A stretch of DNA of 64,000 nt, taken from assembly GCF_900129005.1 (NCBI RefSeq), contig NZ_FQUN01000027.1:1-64000 (forward strand), in the 5' to 3' direction. Position 1 is the first letter of the stretch; each line of letters opens with the position of its first letter. This DNA is from Leeuwenhoekiella marinoflava DSM 3653. Lineage in GTDB: Bacteria > Bacteroidota > Bacteroidia > Flavobacteriales > Flavobacteriaceae. The notes beneath the pieces were generated by a model. The model did not search any database. It was not told the DNA's origin and saw only the letters and a program-made list of their open reading frames with translations. Positions 43,167-51,248 of this stretch are shown one piece after another. The position numbers were made by a program, and so were the translations under genes.

Positions 43167-44630
43167 CTATTTTTTTAAGACCCATGTATCTTTAGAACCA
43201 CCACCCTGGGAGGAGTTTACAATGAGGTTTCCTTTTTTAAGAGCCACCCGGGTTAGACCTCCTTTGAGCACAAATTCTTTATCTGCCCCCAGGAGACAAA
43301 ATGTTCTAAGATCCACGTGGCGTGACTCAAAAGATTCGCTTTCTTCAATATAGGTTGCGTGAACAGAAAGACTCATAATGGGCTGTGCAATATACTTTCT
43401 TGGGCTAGCTTGTATGGTTTTCTTCACCTTTTCGATTTCTTCCTTTGTAAGACGATTTCCTATTGAAATACCATAACCACCGGCTTCATCAACAGGTTTC
43501 ACAACCAATTTATCAACATTTTCTAAGACATATTTCAATTCGTCTGGTCTGCTGCAGTGATAGGTATGTACATTATTAAGAATAGGTTCTTCTCCTAAAT
43601 AATACTTTATAATTTCCGGCATATAGGTATAAACTGCTTTATCATCAGCAAAACCGGTTCCGGGAGCGTTTACAAGACAAACATTTCCTTTTTTATATGC
43701 AGAAAATAAACCCGGAACTCCCAATGCAGAATCAGGTCTGAATTCTAAAGGATCTAAAAACGCATCATCTATTCTGCGGTAAATCACATCTACCCGTTCT
43801 GGACCTTTAATAGTCTGCATGTACACAAAGTCATTTTCCACAAAAAGATCCCGACCTTCTACCAATTCTACCCCCATAGACTTAGCGAGATACGAATGTT
43901 CGTAGTAGGCAGAATTATACACCCCCGGAGTGATCACAACACAATTAGGTTCATCCACACCGCGTGGTTTTACAGACTCCATAATTTCAAGAAGATTTTG
44001 AGCATAATCCGTTACCGTATGTGCATTATAGTGATTAAAAACACCAAATAAGGCTCTTTTTAAAGCTGTACGGTTACAAATAACATAGCTCACACCAGAA
44101 GGACAGCGTATGTTATCCTCCAAGACATAATACTTACCGTCTGCGTGTTTGATCAAGTCTGTTCCTGAAATATGATTGTAGATTCCACCCGGAGGATCTA
44201 TACCTATCATTTGATGTAAATAATTGGCTGATGAAGTAATCAAATCCAGAGGTACAATCCCTTGCTTGATTATTTTTTTATCATGATAAATGTCCCAGAT
44301 AAAATGATTTAAAGCTTTGCTACGTTGCAAAACGCCTTGCTCTATAACATCCCACTCTTTAGTATCAATTATTCTGGGAAACAAGTCAAACGGAAATATT
44401 TTCTCTTTGGCTTCTTGATCTGTGTAGACCTGAAATGTAATACCCTGATTGAAAAAAGAAGCTTTTGCCTTATCATTTAATTTGGCAAAATCCTGACTTG
44501 AATGGCCACTATAGAGATCAAAAAGTGTCTGGTAAACTTTCTTTACATTTCCTTTTTCATCAAAAATCTCGTCATAAAATTTAGGATCTTTATCATAAGA
44601 TGCAAAGATTGATTGTTGGGTTATAGACAT
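43167..44630 (-). CDS. Circularly permuted ATP-grasp protein
   Basis: A 487-aa protein of the circularly permuted ATP-grasp type 2 family (DUF404/DUF407). Recognisable blocks are HMIGIDPPGGIYNHISGTDL-like text near 140 (ANYLHQMIGIDPPGGIY), VLEDNIRCPSGVSYVICNR near 168, GVYNSAYYEHSYLAKSMGVEL near 235, and the nucleotide-binding segment VVKPVDEAGGYG near 375. It is expected to ligate a carboxylate to an amine using ATP, as in a peptide or amide bond; substrates are unknown. It is the first gene of the three-gene module. Confidence 0.9.
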   Translation of the reverse strand: MSITQQSIFASYDKDPKFYDEIFDEKGNVKKVYQTLFDLYSGHSSQDFAKLNDKAKASFFNQGITFQVYTDQEAKEKIFPFDLFPRIIDTKEWDVIEQGVLQRSKALNHFIWDIYHDKKIIKQGIVPLDLITSSANYLHQMIGIDPPGGIYNHISGTDLIKHADGKYYVLEDNIRCPSGVSYVICNRTALKRALFGVFNHYNAHTVTDYAQNLLEIMESVKPRGVDEPNCVVITPGVYNSAYYEHSYLAKSMGVELVEGRDLFVENDFVYMQTIKGPERVDVIYRRIDDAFLDPLEFRPDSALGVPGLFSAYKKGNVCLVNAPGTGFADDKAVYTYMPEIIKYYLGEEPILNNVHTYHCSRPDELKYVLENVDKLVVKPVDEAGGYGISIGNRLTKEEIEKVKKTIQASPRKYIAQPIMSLSVHATYIEESESFESRHVDLRTFCLLGADKEFVLKGGLTRVALKKGNLIVNSSQGGGSKDTWVLKK

Positions 44631-44821
44631 TGGTGAATAGTTTTAGTTAAAGTAAGAATTTATCAATTAAATGTGTATAATAAATCATTAATTATCTAAA
44701 CTATAACTGCGTAATCACCATTTTAATTAATGAAAATTAAAAATCTTTCAATAATTGACAATAGCTTTTCAAATTCATGTCTTTTTAACTAACTAGCTAT
44801 TCTCAAAAACAGACTTTATAG

Positions 44822-47224
44822 ATGAAAAACACAATTACGCTCGCATTCCTTTTATTGGTTTCAGTGGTTTCTGCTCAATTCTTGGATAAAAAAGAAAATC
44901 TTAAAACTCAAAACGGATTTTTTACCTTTCACTATAACGAAAAGGATGATGCAATTTACCTTGAGGTTAAAGATCTTGATTCAGAATTTATTTATGTACA
45001 CGCATTAAAGAGTGGTTTGGGGTCTAATGATATCGGTTTAGATCGGGGGCAACTTGGCGGTACCGCTTTGGTGAAGTTTATAAAAGCAGGTAATAAGTTA
45101 CTTTTAGTACAACCTAATCAAGATTATCGCGCGATAACTGATAATGCTGCGGAAAAAGAATCGGTGCAGGAAGCTTTTGCTAAATCTGTTTTATACGGAT
45201 TTGAAATTAAAGAAACTAAAGACGATACCTATGTTATTGATTTGACTCCATTTTTAATGGAAGACGCACATGGTGTCGCCCGAAGATTGAAGTCTAATAA
45301 GGAAGGTACTTATAAAGTAGATAAATCAAAAAGTGCTTTGGCATTAACAAACACCAAAGCCTTTCCTAAAAATGTAGAATTTGAAGCCTTGCTTACCTAT
45401 GCTGGTACTCCTGAAGGGCGTAATCTTAGATCTGTTGCTCCTGATGCTTCCGTGGTTTCTGTTGTGCAGCATCATTCATTTGTAGAACTACCGGATGATA
45501 AATACGAGCCGCGTGCTTTTGACCCACGGTCCGGTGCGATTTTCAGACAGTATAAAGACTATGCGAGTCCGGTGCAAGATCCTATAGATAAACGTATTAT
45601 TATAAGACATCGTCTTGAAAAGAAAAATCCGGAGCTCGAAATTAGTGAGCCGGTAGCGCCTATTGTTTACTATTTAGATCCGGGAACTCCGGAGCCTGTG
45701 CGTTCGGCATTGTTGGAAGGTGCGCGCTGGTGGAATCAGGCTTATGAACGTATTGGATATAAAAACGCCTTTCAGGTAAAAATGTTACCCGAAGGTGCAG
45801 ATCCACTGGATTTACGTTACAATATGATTCAATGGGTGCATCGCAGTACTCGAGGGTGGAGTTATGGAGCCAGCGTGGTTGATCCGCGTACCGGTGAGAT
45901 TTTAAAAGGTCACGTGAGTTTGGGTAGTCTGCGTATCCGTCAGGATTTTATGATTGCCCAAGCTTTAATGAATAAGCCTTTTGCGGAAAGTGATGCTAAT
46001 TACGAACCGATGTTAGCAATGGCAATTGCCCGTATCAGGCAATTATCGGCTCACGAAGTAGGGCATACACTAGGGTTTGCTCATAATTTTGCTGCAAGTG
46101 TTGCAGACCGCGCTTCAGTGATGGATTATCCGCATCCTAGCCTAGGTTTAAAGAAAGGTGAAATTGACTTTAGCGATGCCTATGCAGTAGGAATAGGCGA
46201 TTGGGATAAAGTTACCGTTGCCTATAGTTATGGAGCTGTACCAAAAGGAATGACGGAATCCTGGTATTTAAATGAAGTGCTAGAGGACGCTGAAGAAAAA
46301 GGATTACGTTTTATAACAGATAGCGATGCCCGTGCTTCTACGGGTGCTCATCCTGATGCACATTTGTGGGATAATGGCGCAAATGCAGCAGACGAATTGA
46401 ATGCTGTACTAGCACTTCGTAAACAAGCCATTCAGAATTTTTCAATAGATAACATTCGCACAGGAGAAAGCTACAGTACTCTAGAAGATGTATTTGTTCC
46501 TTTATATTTTTATCACAGATATCAAGCGGAAGCGACTATCAAAAGCATTGGCGGTTTGCGTTATAACTATGCGGTAAAAGGTGACGATAGACAGAACGTA
46601 GCAGAACCCGTTTCTGAGGAAGAGCAGCTAAATGCTCTTGAGGCTGTATTGAAAACCTTAGATGCGGAATATTTAGCGATTCCTAAAGACAAACTCAGTT
46701 TATTTCCTCCAAGAGCTTTCGGTTTTAACCGAACGAGAGAAAGCTTTAAAGGCCATACCGGGATCACCTTTGACCCCTTAGGAGCGCCTGAAACAGCAGC
46801 AGCAATGACTTTAGATTTTTTATTAAATGCAGAGCGGGCTAATCGTATTGTTGCACAACACGCCTGGGATTCTAAACTTCCATCATTTGATAAGGTGCTA
46901 GATGCTATTTTAGAGCACACACTTTACAAGGAGCAAAAAGATTCTTATTTTGCTGAAGTTCAAAAAACTATCAACTACCGTGTTTTGGAGCATTTAAAAC
47001 AACTTTCAGTAACTCGTAAAGCAATTCCTCAAGTTAAGGCTGTAACCTATTCAAAATTCTTAGATTTGACCATGAAACTGGCAATGTCACAAGATGCAAA
47101 TGACCGGTATATCGCTCAGGAACTAGGTAGGTTTATCAAAGACCCTGACGAATTTAAACCGGTTACAGCGCCTACAATTCCAGATGGTTCGCCTATTGGG
47201 AGTTTTCAATGCCTTAATAACTAA
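44822..47224 (+). CDS. Secreted zinc metalloprotease, DUF4953/DUF5117 type
   Basis: An 800-aa protein with a signal peptide (MKNTITLAFLLLVSVVSAQ, cleavage near residue 19). The zinc motif is HEVGHTLGFAH (His411, Glu412, His415 and His421 as third ligand), the metzincin form HExxHxxGxxH. A DUF5117-like N-terminal region (about 20-190) precedes it and a DUF5118/DUF4953 tail follows. Such proteins are common in flavobacteria and probably cleave periplasmic or extracellular proteins. It is divergent from the ATP-grasp module and is followed after 5 bases by the FabZ-like gene, so it may lead that operon. Confidence 0.88.
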   Translation: MKNTITLAFLLLVSVVSAQFLDKKENLKTQNGFFTFHYNEKDDAIYLEVKDLDSEFIYVHALKSGLGSNDIGLDRGQLGGTALVKFIKAGNKLLLVQPNQDYRAITDNAAEKESVQEAFAKSVLYGFEIKETKDDTYVIDLTPFLMEDAHGVARRLKSNKEGTYKVDKSKSALALTNTKAFPKNVEFEALLTYAGTPEGRNLRSVAPDASVVSVVQHHSFVELPDDKYEPRAFDPRSGAIFRQYKDYASPVQDPIDKRIIIRHRLEKKNPELEISEPVAPIVYYLDPGTPEPVRSALLEGARWWNQAYERIGYKNAFQVKMLPEGADPLDLRYNMIQWVHRSTRGWSYGASVVDPRTGEILKGHVSLGSLRIRQDFMIAQALMNKPFAESDANYEPMLAMAIARIRQLSAHEVGHTLGFAHNFAASVADRASVMDYPHPSLGLKKGEIDFSDAYAVGIGDWDKVTVAYSYGAVPKGMTESWYLNEVLEDAEEKGLRFITDSDARASTGAHPDAHLWDNGANAADELNAVLALRKQAIQNFSIDNIRTGESYSTLEDVFVPLYFYHRYQAEATIKSIGGLRYNYAVKGDDRQNVAEPVSEEEQLNALEAVLKTLDAEYLAIPKDKLSLFPPRAFGFNRTRESFKGHTGITFDPLGAPETAAAMTLDFLLNAERANRIVAQHAWDSKLPSFDKVLDAILEHTLYKEQKDSYFAEVQKTINYRVLEHLKQLSVTRKAIPQVKAVTYSKFLDLTMKLAMSQDANDRYIAQELGRFIKDPDEFKPVTAPTIPDGSPIGSFQCLNN

Positions 47225-47229
47225 AAACC

Positions 47230-47685
47230 GTGACCAAAGAAGAAATTGTACGTAAACTACCTTATACAGATCCTTTTTTATTTGTAGATACAATAACAGA
47301 GGTTTCTCAAAAACATATTACAGGAGAATATACCTTTGATGAAAATCTTGATTTTTATAAAGGTCACTTTGTGAATTTTCCGATTACTCCGGGAGTAATT
47401 CTGCTAGAATGTATGCAACAAATTGGTTTGGTAAGTTTAGGAATCTATTTATTGCGGGATAAAGATTTTGATCTAAAATCAAATTCCACCGTAGCCATGG
47501 TAGAAAATGAAGCTCGTTTTTACAAACCGGTTTTTCCAAACGAAAAAGTTACAGTTATCTCTGATTTAGAGTATTTTAGATTCTTTAAACTAAAGTCAAA
47601 GGTTAAGATGCTAAACGAGGCAGGAGAGATCGTTTGTAGCGGTGTTTTCTCCGGGATTTTAAAACCGGGCGATGCAAAATCATAG
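47230..47685 (+). CDS. FabZ-like hot-dog dehydratase, GTG start
   Basis: A 151-aa hot-dog protein. The dehydratase catalytic pair is His46 (YKGHFVNFPITPGVILLE) and Glu60, matching FabZ, which removes water from 3-hydroxyacyl-ACP. The coding frame begins with a GTG at 47230; no ATG lies nearby, so GTG is the only good start. It overlaps the ketosynthase gene by 14 bases and is followed by an ACP, forming a mini fatty-acid or polyketide set separate from the housekeeping fab genes. The real substrate chain is unknown. Confidence 0.85.
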   Translation: MTKEEIVRKLPYTDPFLFVDTITEVSQKHITGEYTFDENLDFYKGHFVNFPITPGVILLECMQQIGLVSLGIYLLRDKDFDLKSNSTVAMVENEARFYKPVFPNEKVTVISDLEYFRFFKLKSKVKMLNEAGEIVCSGVFSGILKPGDAKS

Positions 47686-48940
47686 AGTTGTAGTTACCGG
47701 TCTCGGGGTTTGCTCGCCTAATGGTGTTGGTGTGCCTGCTTTTAAAAAAGCACTAGAACAAGGAAAAAGCGGTATTCGATTTTACAGCGAACTCGAAAAA
47801 TTAAAATTCTCCTGCCAGATAGGAGGGATGCCCCTTATTTCTGAAGCAGTAAAATCTAAGTACTTTACACCTCTACAACTGCGTAATTTTAATGCTGCGG
47901 GAATTCTTTATGGTGTTGCAGCCGGTGTTGAAGCCTGGCAAGATGCAGGTTTGGCAATTGATGAAGAGCGGTGTGATTTTGACAGCGGAACCATTTTTGG
48001 TGTTGGTACACTGGGTGTAGATAAATACCGCGAAAGCATTTATAAAGTAGACGAAGGCAATACACGGCGTTTAGGAAGCACCAGCGTGCAGCAAACTATG
48101 AGTAGTGGTGTGAGTGCCTATCTTGGCGGAATGCTGGGTTTAGGGAATCTTGTAACCACCAACTCTTCGGCGTGTACCACAGGAACTGAAGCCATCTTTA
48201 TGGCTTATGAACGTATTAAAGCGGGTAAAGCAACACATATGCTTGCCGGGAGCACCAGTGATGGCGGCCCCTATGTATGGTGTGGTTTTGATGCTTTGCG
48301 CATTCTTCCTTCTAAATACAATGACAAACCCGCTGAGGCATCCAGGCCTATGGATGCAAATGCTTCAGGCTTTGTGCCCGGTTGTGGTGCAGGAGCACTC
48401 GTGTTAGAAACTTTAGAAAGTGCTCAAAAACGAGGAGCAACAATCTATGCAGAAATTTTAGGAGGTCACAGCAATAGCGGCGGTCAGCGTCAAGAAGGTT
48501 CTATGACTGCGCCTAATCCAATAGCTGTTAAGCGCTGTATAGCTGAAGCTGTAACTGATTCAGGAATAGTGGCTTCCCAAATCGATGTGATTAACGGTCA
48601 CCTCACCGCAACTGCAAAAGATGATTTAGAGATTCAGAATTGGAGTGAAGCCCTGGGGAGATCCGGAGTAGATTTTCCCTATATCAATTCGTTAAAAGGT
48701 ATGACCGGTCATTGCCTGGCAGCTTCCGGCAGTATTGAGTGTGTGGCTTCGGTGTTAGAATTGAAGCATCAATTTTTATTTCCGAATATCAACTTGCAAA
48801 ACCTTCATCCTGAGATTAAAAAAGTGATTGATATCTCCAGAATTCCTACCCAAAAAACCGACTTAAAATTTAATATTCTTGCAAAAGCGAGTTTTGGTTT
48901 TGGGGATGTTAACTGTTGTCTTATTTTTAGCAAAATTTAA
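47672..48940 (+). CDS. Beta-ketoacyl-ACP synthase, KAS II-like
   Basis: A 422-aa thiolase-fold condensing enzyme. The nucleophile is Cys168 (NSSACTTGTEAI), and the two histidines are His310 and His347 (LKGMTGHCLAASG), giving the Cys-His-His triad of decarboxylating ketosynthases. The region at the first His reads INGHLTATAKDD in place of the common NAHGTSTxxND, which marks it as a side branch of FabF-type enzymes, as in aryl-polyene or secondary fatty acid clusters. It overlaps FabZ-like by 14 bases. It probably extends an acyl chain held on the ACP encoded next. Confidence 0.88.
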   Translation: MQNHRVVVTGLGVCSPNGVGVPAFKKALEQGKSGIRFYSELEKLKFSCQIGGMPLISEAVKSKYFTPLQLRNFNAAGILYGVAAGVEAWQDAGLAIDEERCDFDSGTIFGVGTLGVDKYRESIYKVDEGNTRRLGSTSVQQTMSSGVSAYLGGMLGLGNLVTTNSSACTTGTEAIFMAYERIKAGKATHMLAGSTSDGGPYVWCGFDALRILPSKYNDKPAEASRPMDANASGFVPGCGAGALVLETLESAQKRGATIYAEILGGHSNSGGQRQEGSMTAPNPIAVKRCIAEAVTDSGIVASQIDVINGHLTATAKDDLEIQNWSEALGRSGVDFPYINSLKGMTGHCLAASGSIECVASVLELKHQFLFPNINLQNLHPEIKKVIDISRIPTQKTDLKFNILAKASFGFGDVNCCLIFSKI

Positions 48941-48956
48941 TTTCGCAATAGCGAAA
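48941..48956 (+). promoter_or_regulatory. Small hairpin between the ketosynthase and ACP genes
   Basis: TTTCGC and GCGAAA pair with the loop AATA, lying one base after the ketosynthase stop and 12 bases before the ACP start. It may stabilise the transcript end or tune ACP expression inside the operon. Small and tentative. Confidence 0.4.
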
Positions 48957-48967
48957 AATATACATTT

Positions 48968-49219
48968 ATGAGTCAGGATATATACCCTAAACTTAAAGAG
49001 ATAATCAAACCGTATTTACCCGAAGATGTTAATCCTGATGCGATTTCACCAGAAAGTCATTTGGTAACCGATCTCAATATAAATTCTACTCATCTTGTAG
49101 ATATTGTACTCGATGTTGAAGATGCATTTGATATTACTATTGAGGATGATGAACTCGATAAAATGGAGACGGTAAATGCTTCTATCTCTTTAATTGAGCA
49201 AAAGTTAGCAATGCGTTAA
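48968..49219 (+). CDS. Acyl carrier protein, non-housekeeping type
   Basis: An 83-aa acidic four-helix carrier protein. The phosphopantetheine site is Ser40 in DLNINSTHLVDIV; most ACPs have DSL at this point, so the sequence is clearly different from FabD-type housekeeping ACP. Helix 2 and the recognition segment LDVEDAFDITIEDDEL are well conserved. It should carry the acyl chain worked on by the adjacent ketosynthase and dehydratase. It is 27 bases after the ketosynthase gene. Confidence 0.88.
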   Translation: MSQDIYPKLKEIIKPYLPEDVNPDAISPESHLVTDLNINSTHLVDIVLDVEDAFDITIEDDELDKMETVNASISLIEQKLAMR

Positions 49220-49301
49220 AATCATATTTTTGTTGCGTTAAGGGTAGTTAAAACCAAGCTTTAAAATTGATTATTCTGCTATATTTCTTATAAAAATAAT
49301 T

Positions 49302-49898
49302 ATGCAAGAAATCACAAAGATTACTCCCACAGATTATGATGTTATGGAAACAATCAAAACACGCTGGAGTCCGCGTGCTTTTGATGACGTGCCTGTTTCT
49401 GAATCAGAGGTTAAACAACTTTTAGAAGCCGGCAGATGGGCATCTAGTTCCTATAACCAGCAACCTTGGCGTATTATTTATGGTATAAAAGGAGATGCGG
49501 TTTACGATCGAATTCTAGAATGTTTAATACCGTTTAATCAAGATTGGGCAAAAAATGCTCAGGCGTTACTGGTCACTGCTTACAAAAAGACAAATTTTGA
49601 TGGAGACGCATATTTTCATGCACTACATGATCTTGGTCTTTTTATGGGAAACTTTGTGATTCAAGCCAATCATAACGGTATTGCCGTGCATCAAATGGGA
49701 GGTATAGATCAAGAAAAAGCACACAAAGAGTTTGGTTTTACTTCAGATTTTGGTATTGCTACTGCAGTTGCCATCGGTCGTTACGGTGGAGATCCAGATC
49801 AATTATCTGAGGATTTAAAAGAACAAGAACTTGAAAAAATGCGTGAACGTAAAAAACTTGAAGAGTTTGCTTTTAACGGAAATTTTCAATCTAAATAA
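49302..49898 (+). CDS. Nitroreductase-family FMN oxidoreductase
   Basis: A 198-aa flavoprotein of the nitroreductase superfamily. The first FMN motif is KTRWSPRAFDDVPVSESE, where RSxRxF-type residues (here SPRAF) bind the phosphate; ASSSYNQQPWRI is the second block, and AVAIGRYGGDP near the end the third. It uses NAD(P)H and FMN; the substrate is not evident. It lies 82 bases after the ACP gene in the same direction and might be cotranscribed with it, but a separate promoter is possible. Confidence 0.87.
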   Translation: MQEITKITPTDYDVMETIKTRWSPRAFDDVPVSESEVKQLLEAGRWASSSYNQQPWRIIYGIKGDAVYDRILECLIPFNQDWAKNAQALLVTAYKKTNFDGDAYFHALHDLGLFMGNFVIQANHNGIAVHQMGGIDQEKAHKEFGFTSDFGIATAVAIGRYGGDPDQLSEDLKEQELEKMRERKKLEEFAFNGNFQSK

Positions 49899-49906
49899 AT
49901 TACCTG

Positions 49907-50275
49907 ATGTTGCGTATTTTGTGTATTTCGGTTTTTATTTTAGTAGGTGTAGCGGCTCAGGCTCAAATTCAATATGTAAAGCAGAAACCTGCACGTATTG
50001 AGAAAATAGCAGATTCTCTTACCCAAATTTATTCTGCTAAACTGGGAATGACTTCTAAACAGAATCTTTTATTTAAGACCAATGTTTCAGATTATTTAGT
50101 GATGCGTGAAGAAGTAAAGGAAGAATACACCGGCAAGAAAAAACTGGATAAACTTTATAAAGTGAGTCTTGAGGAAAGTGGTGCTATGAGTGAAGTATTA
50201 ACCGAGTACCAATTTGAGTTGTATGAGAAAATTAAACCCTCAATACAACCGATTGCTGTAGTAAAGAATGATTGA
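49907..50275 (+). CDS. Small secreted helical protein, function unknown
   Basis: A 122-aa protein with a signal peptide (hydrophobic 3-19, cleavage near AQAQ). The mature part is mostly helical and charged, with no known domain; EEYTGKKKLDKLYKVSLEE is the main helix. It lies 8 bases after the nitroreductase gene, so it is probably translated from the same transcript, and it is followed by a strong terminator. Role unknown. Confidence 0.6.
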   Translation: MLRILCISVFILVGVAAQAQIQYVKQKPARIEKIADSLTQIYSAKLGMTSKQNLLFKTNVSDYLVMREEVKEEYTGKKKLDKLYKVSLEESGAMSEVLTEYQFELYEKIKPSIQPIAVVKND

Positions 50276-50297
50276 ATTCAATTTCAATTCAATTCAT

Positions 50298-50334
50298 AAA
50301 AAAAGCGGATAAAATAAAATTATCCGCTTTTTTT
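50298..50334. terminator. 15-bp bidirectional terminator
   Basis: AAAAAAAGCGGATAA (50298-50312) and TTATCCGCTTTTTTT (50320-50334) form a perfect stem with a 7-base loop. It ends the nitroreductase transcript and also the converging ArsC-like gene on the other strand. Confidence 0.85.
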
Positions 50335-50349
50335 GTACTCTAGATGCTA

Positions 50350-50832
50350 CTAATTGTGATCGCCTTCATCAGGCTTATCAATAAAGTGTTCTTTTTTTGT
50401 AGTACTACTAATCGTAGGATCTTCGTGCATCATTTTTTTATCTAAACCGGCACTGTCTACACCCAAAAATTCTTGAGCCTGAGTAGGGTTTGTAACCTGT
50501 TTTACATCGTCTTGATGTATAATAATAGGATGTGCCAAAAGTTCCGGACGATTTTTGATGATGTTTATATAATCATTCTCATCATAATCAGCCGTCTTCA
50601 GTTCGTCATCGTCACTAACATCTTCAAAACTAAAAAGCTCTTTAAGCGGCTTATTCAGTTCCTCTGCCAATTCTGCCCATTGTGTTCCTGTAAGGGGAGT
50701 TTTGGCAATATCTATTGTTTGCAGCTCTTTATCTTTTACTGCGGAAATATGCCCGTATGTGCGCTCACCCGTACGTGTTGTGCTGCTGTAAATGAGCGTT
50801 ATTTGATTTTCGTCTCTTGCTATACTTTTCAT
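50350..50832 (-). CDS. Cysteine-less ArsC/Spx-like protein
   Basis: A 160-aa protein resembling the ArsC/Spx thioredoxin fold: a first strand ITLIYSSTTRTGERTYGHI, then LNKPLKELFSF (compare IKxxxxELxR-type helices), and NIIKNRPELLAHPIIIHQDDVKQV, equivalent to the LIERPIVI block of ArsC. The catalytic cysteine of the CxxC/CxxS loop is absent; the loop reads STTRTG. It therefore cannot reduce arsenate by the known mechanism, and a binding or regulatory role like Spx is more likely. It lies 9 bases after hpf and is probably cotranscribed with it. Confidence 0.7.
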   Translation of the reverse strand: MKSIARDENQITLIYSSTTRTGERTYGHISAVKDKELQTIDIAKTPLTGTQWAELAEELNKPLKELFSFEDVSDDDELKTADYDENDYINIIKNRPELLAHPIIIHQDDVKQVTNPTQAQEFLGVDSAGLDKKMMHEDPTISSTTKKEHFIDKPDEGDHN

Positions 50833-50841
50833 ACCTAAATT

Positions 50842-51144
50842 TTAGTGAGACTTCATTTTAGCCTTTCGTTTTTGCAACTGAATGTTGAGTTCCCGGGTAA
50901 CTTCTTTAACCGACTCGTGAAAATTCTTAGAACTGTGATCAGCAAATAATCTCGGTCCGGGTGCACTCAGTCTGATTCCGGCAATTTTACCGGTTTCGTC
51001 ACTAGATGTATTTTCAGTTTTAAAGAAAATATCTGCGCGCACAATAAAGTCGTATTTGCTAGCCAGTTTATCCAATTGCTCTTTTGTAAATTCCTCTAAT
51101 GCAGCACTTGCAGCCACATCGTGATATTCAAAGTTATAGTTCAT
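50842..51144 (-). CDS. hpf: Ribosome hibernation factor, HPF/RaiA family
   Basis: A 100-aa protein of the short HPF/RaiA family, which binds the decoding centre of ribosomes in stationary phase and blocks translation. The beta-alpha-beta-beta-beta-alpha pattern (ASAALEEFTKEQLDKL, RADIFFKTE, FHESVKEVTRELNIQLQKRKAK) and the length fit; the basic C-terminal helix is as usual. Unlike long HPF it has no dimerisation domain. It precedes the cysteine-less ArsC-like gene by 9 bases. Confidence 0.88.
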   Translation of the reverse strand: MNYNFEYHDVAASAALEEFTKEQLDKLASKYDFIVRADIFFKTENTSSDETGKIAGIRLSAPGPRLFADHSSKNFHESVKEVTRELNIQLQKRKAKMKSH

Positions 51145-51248
51145 AAAAGTTTCTTTTTGTAATGTATCCTTAAAGTTAACTAAAGCCAGATGCCTTTCAA
51201 TACATTTTAGGCTTTCTTTGACACCTTTGCGTTAAGGAAGCTTAAATT

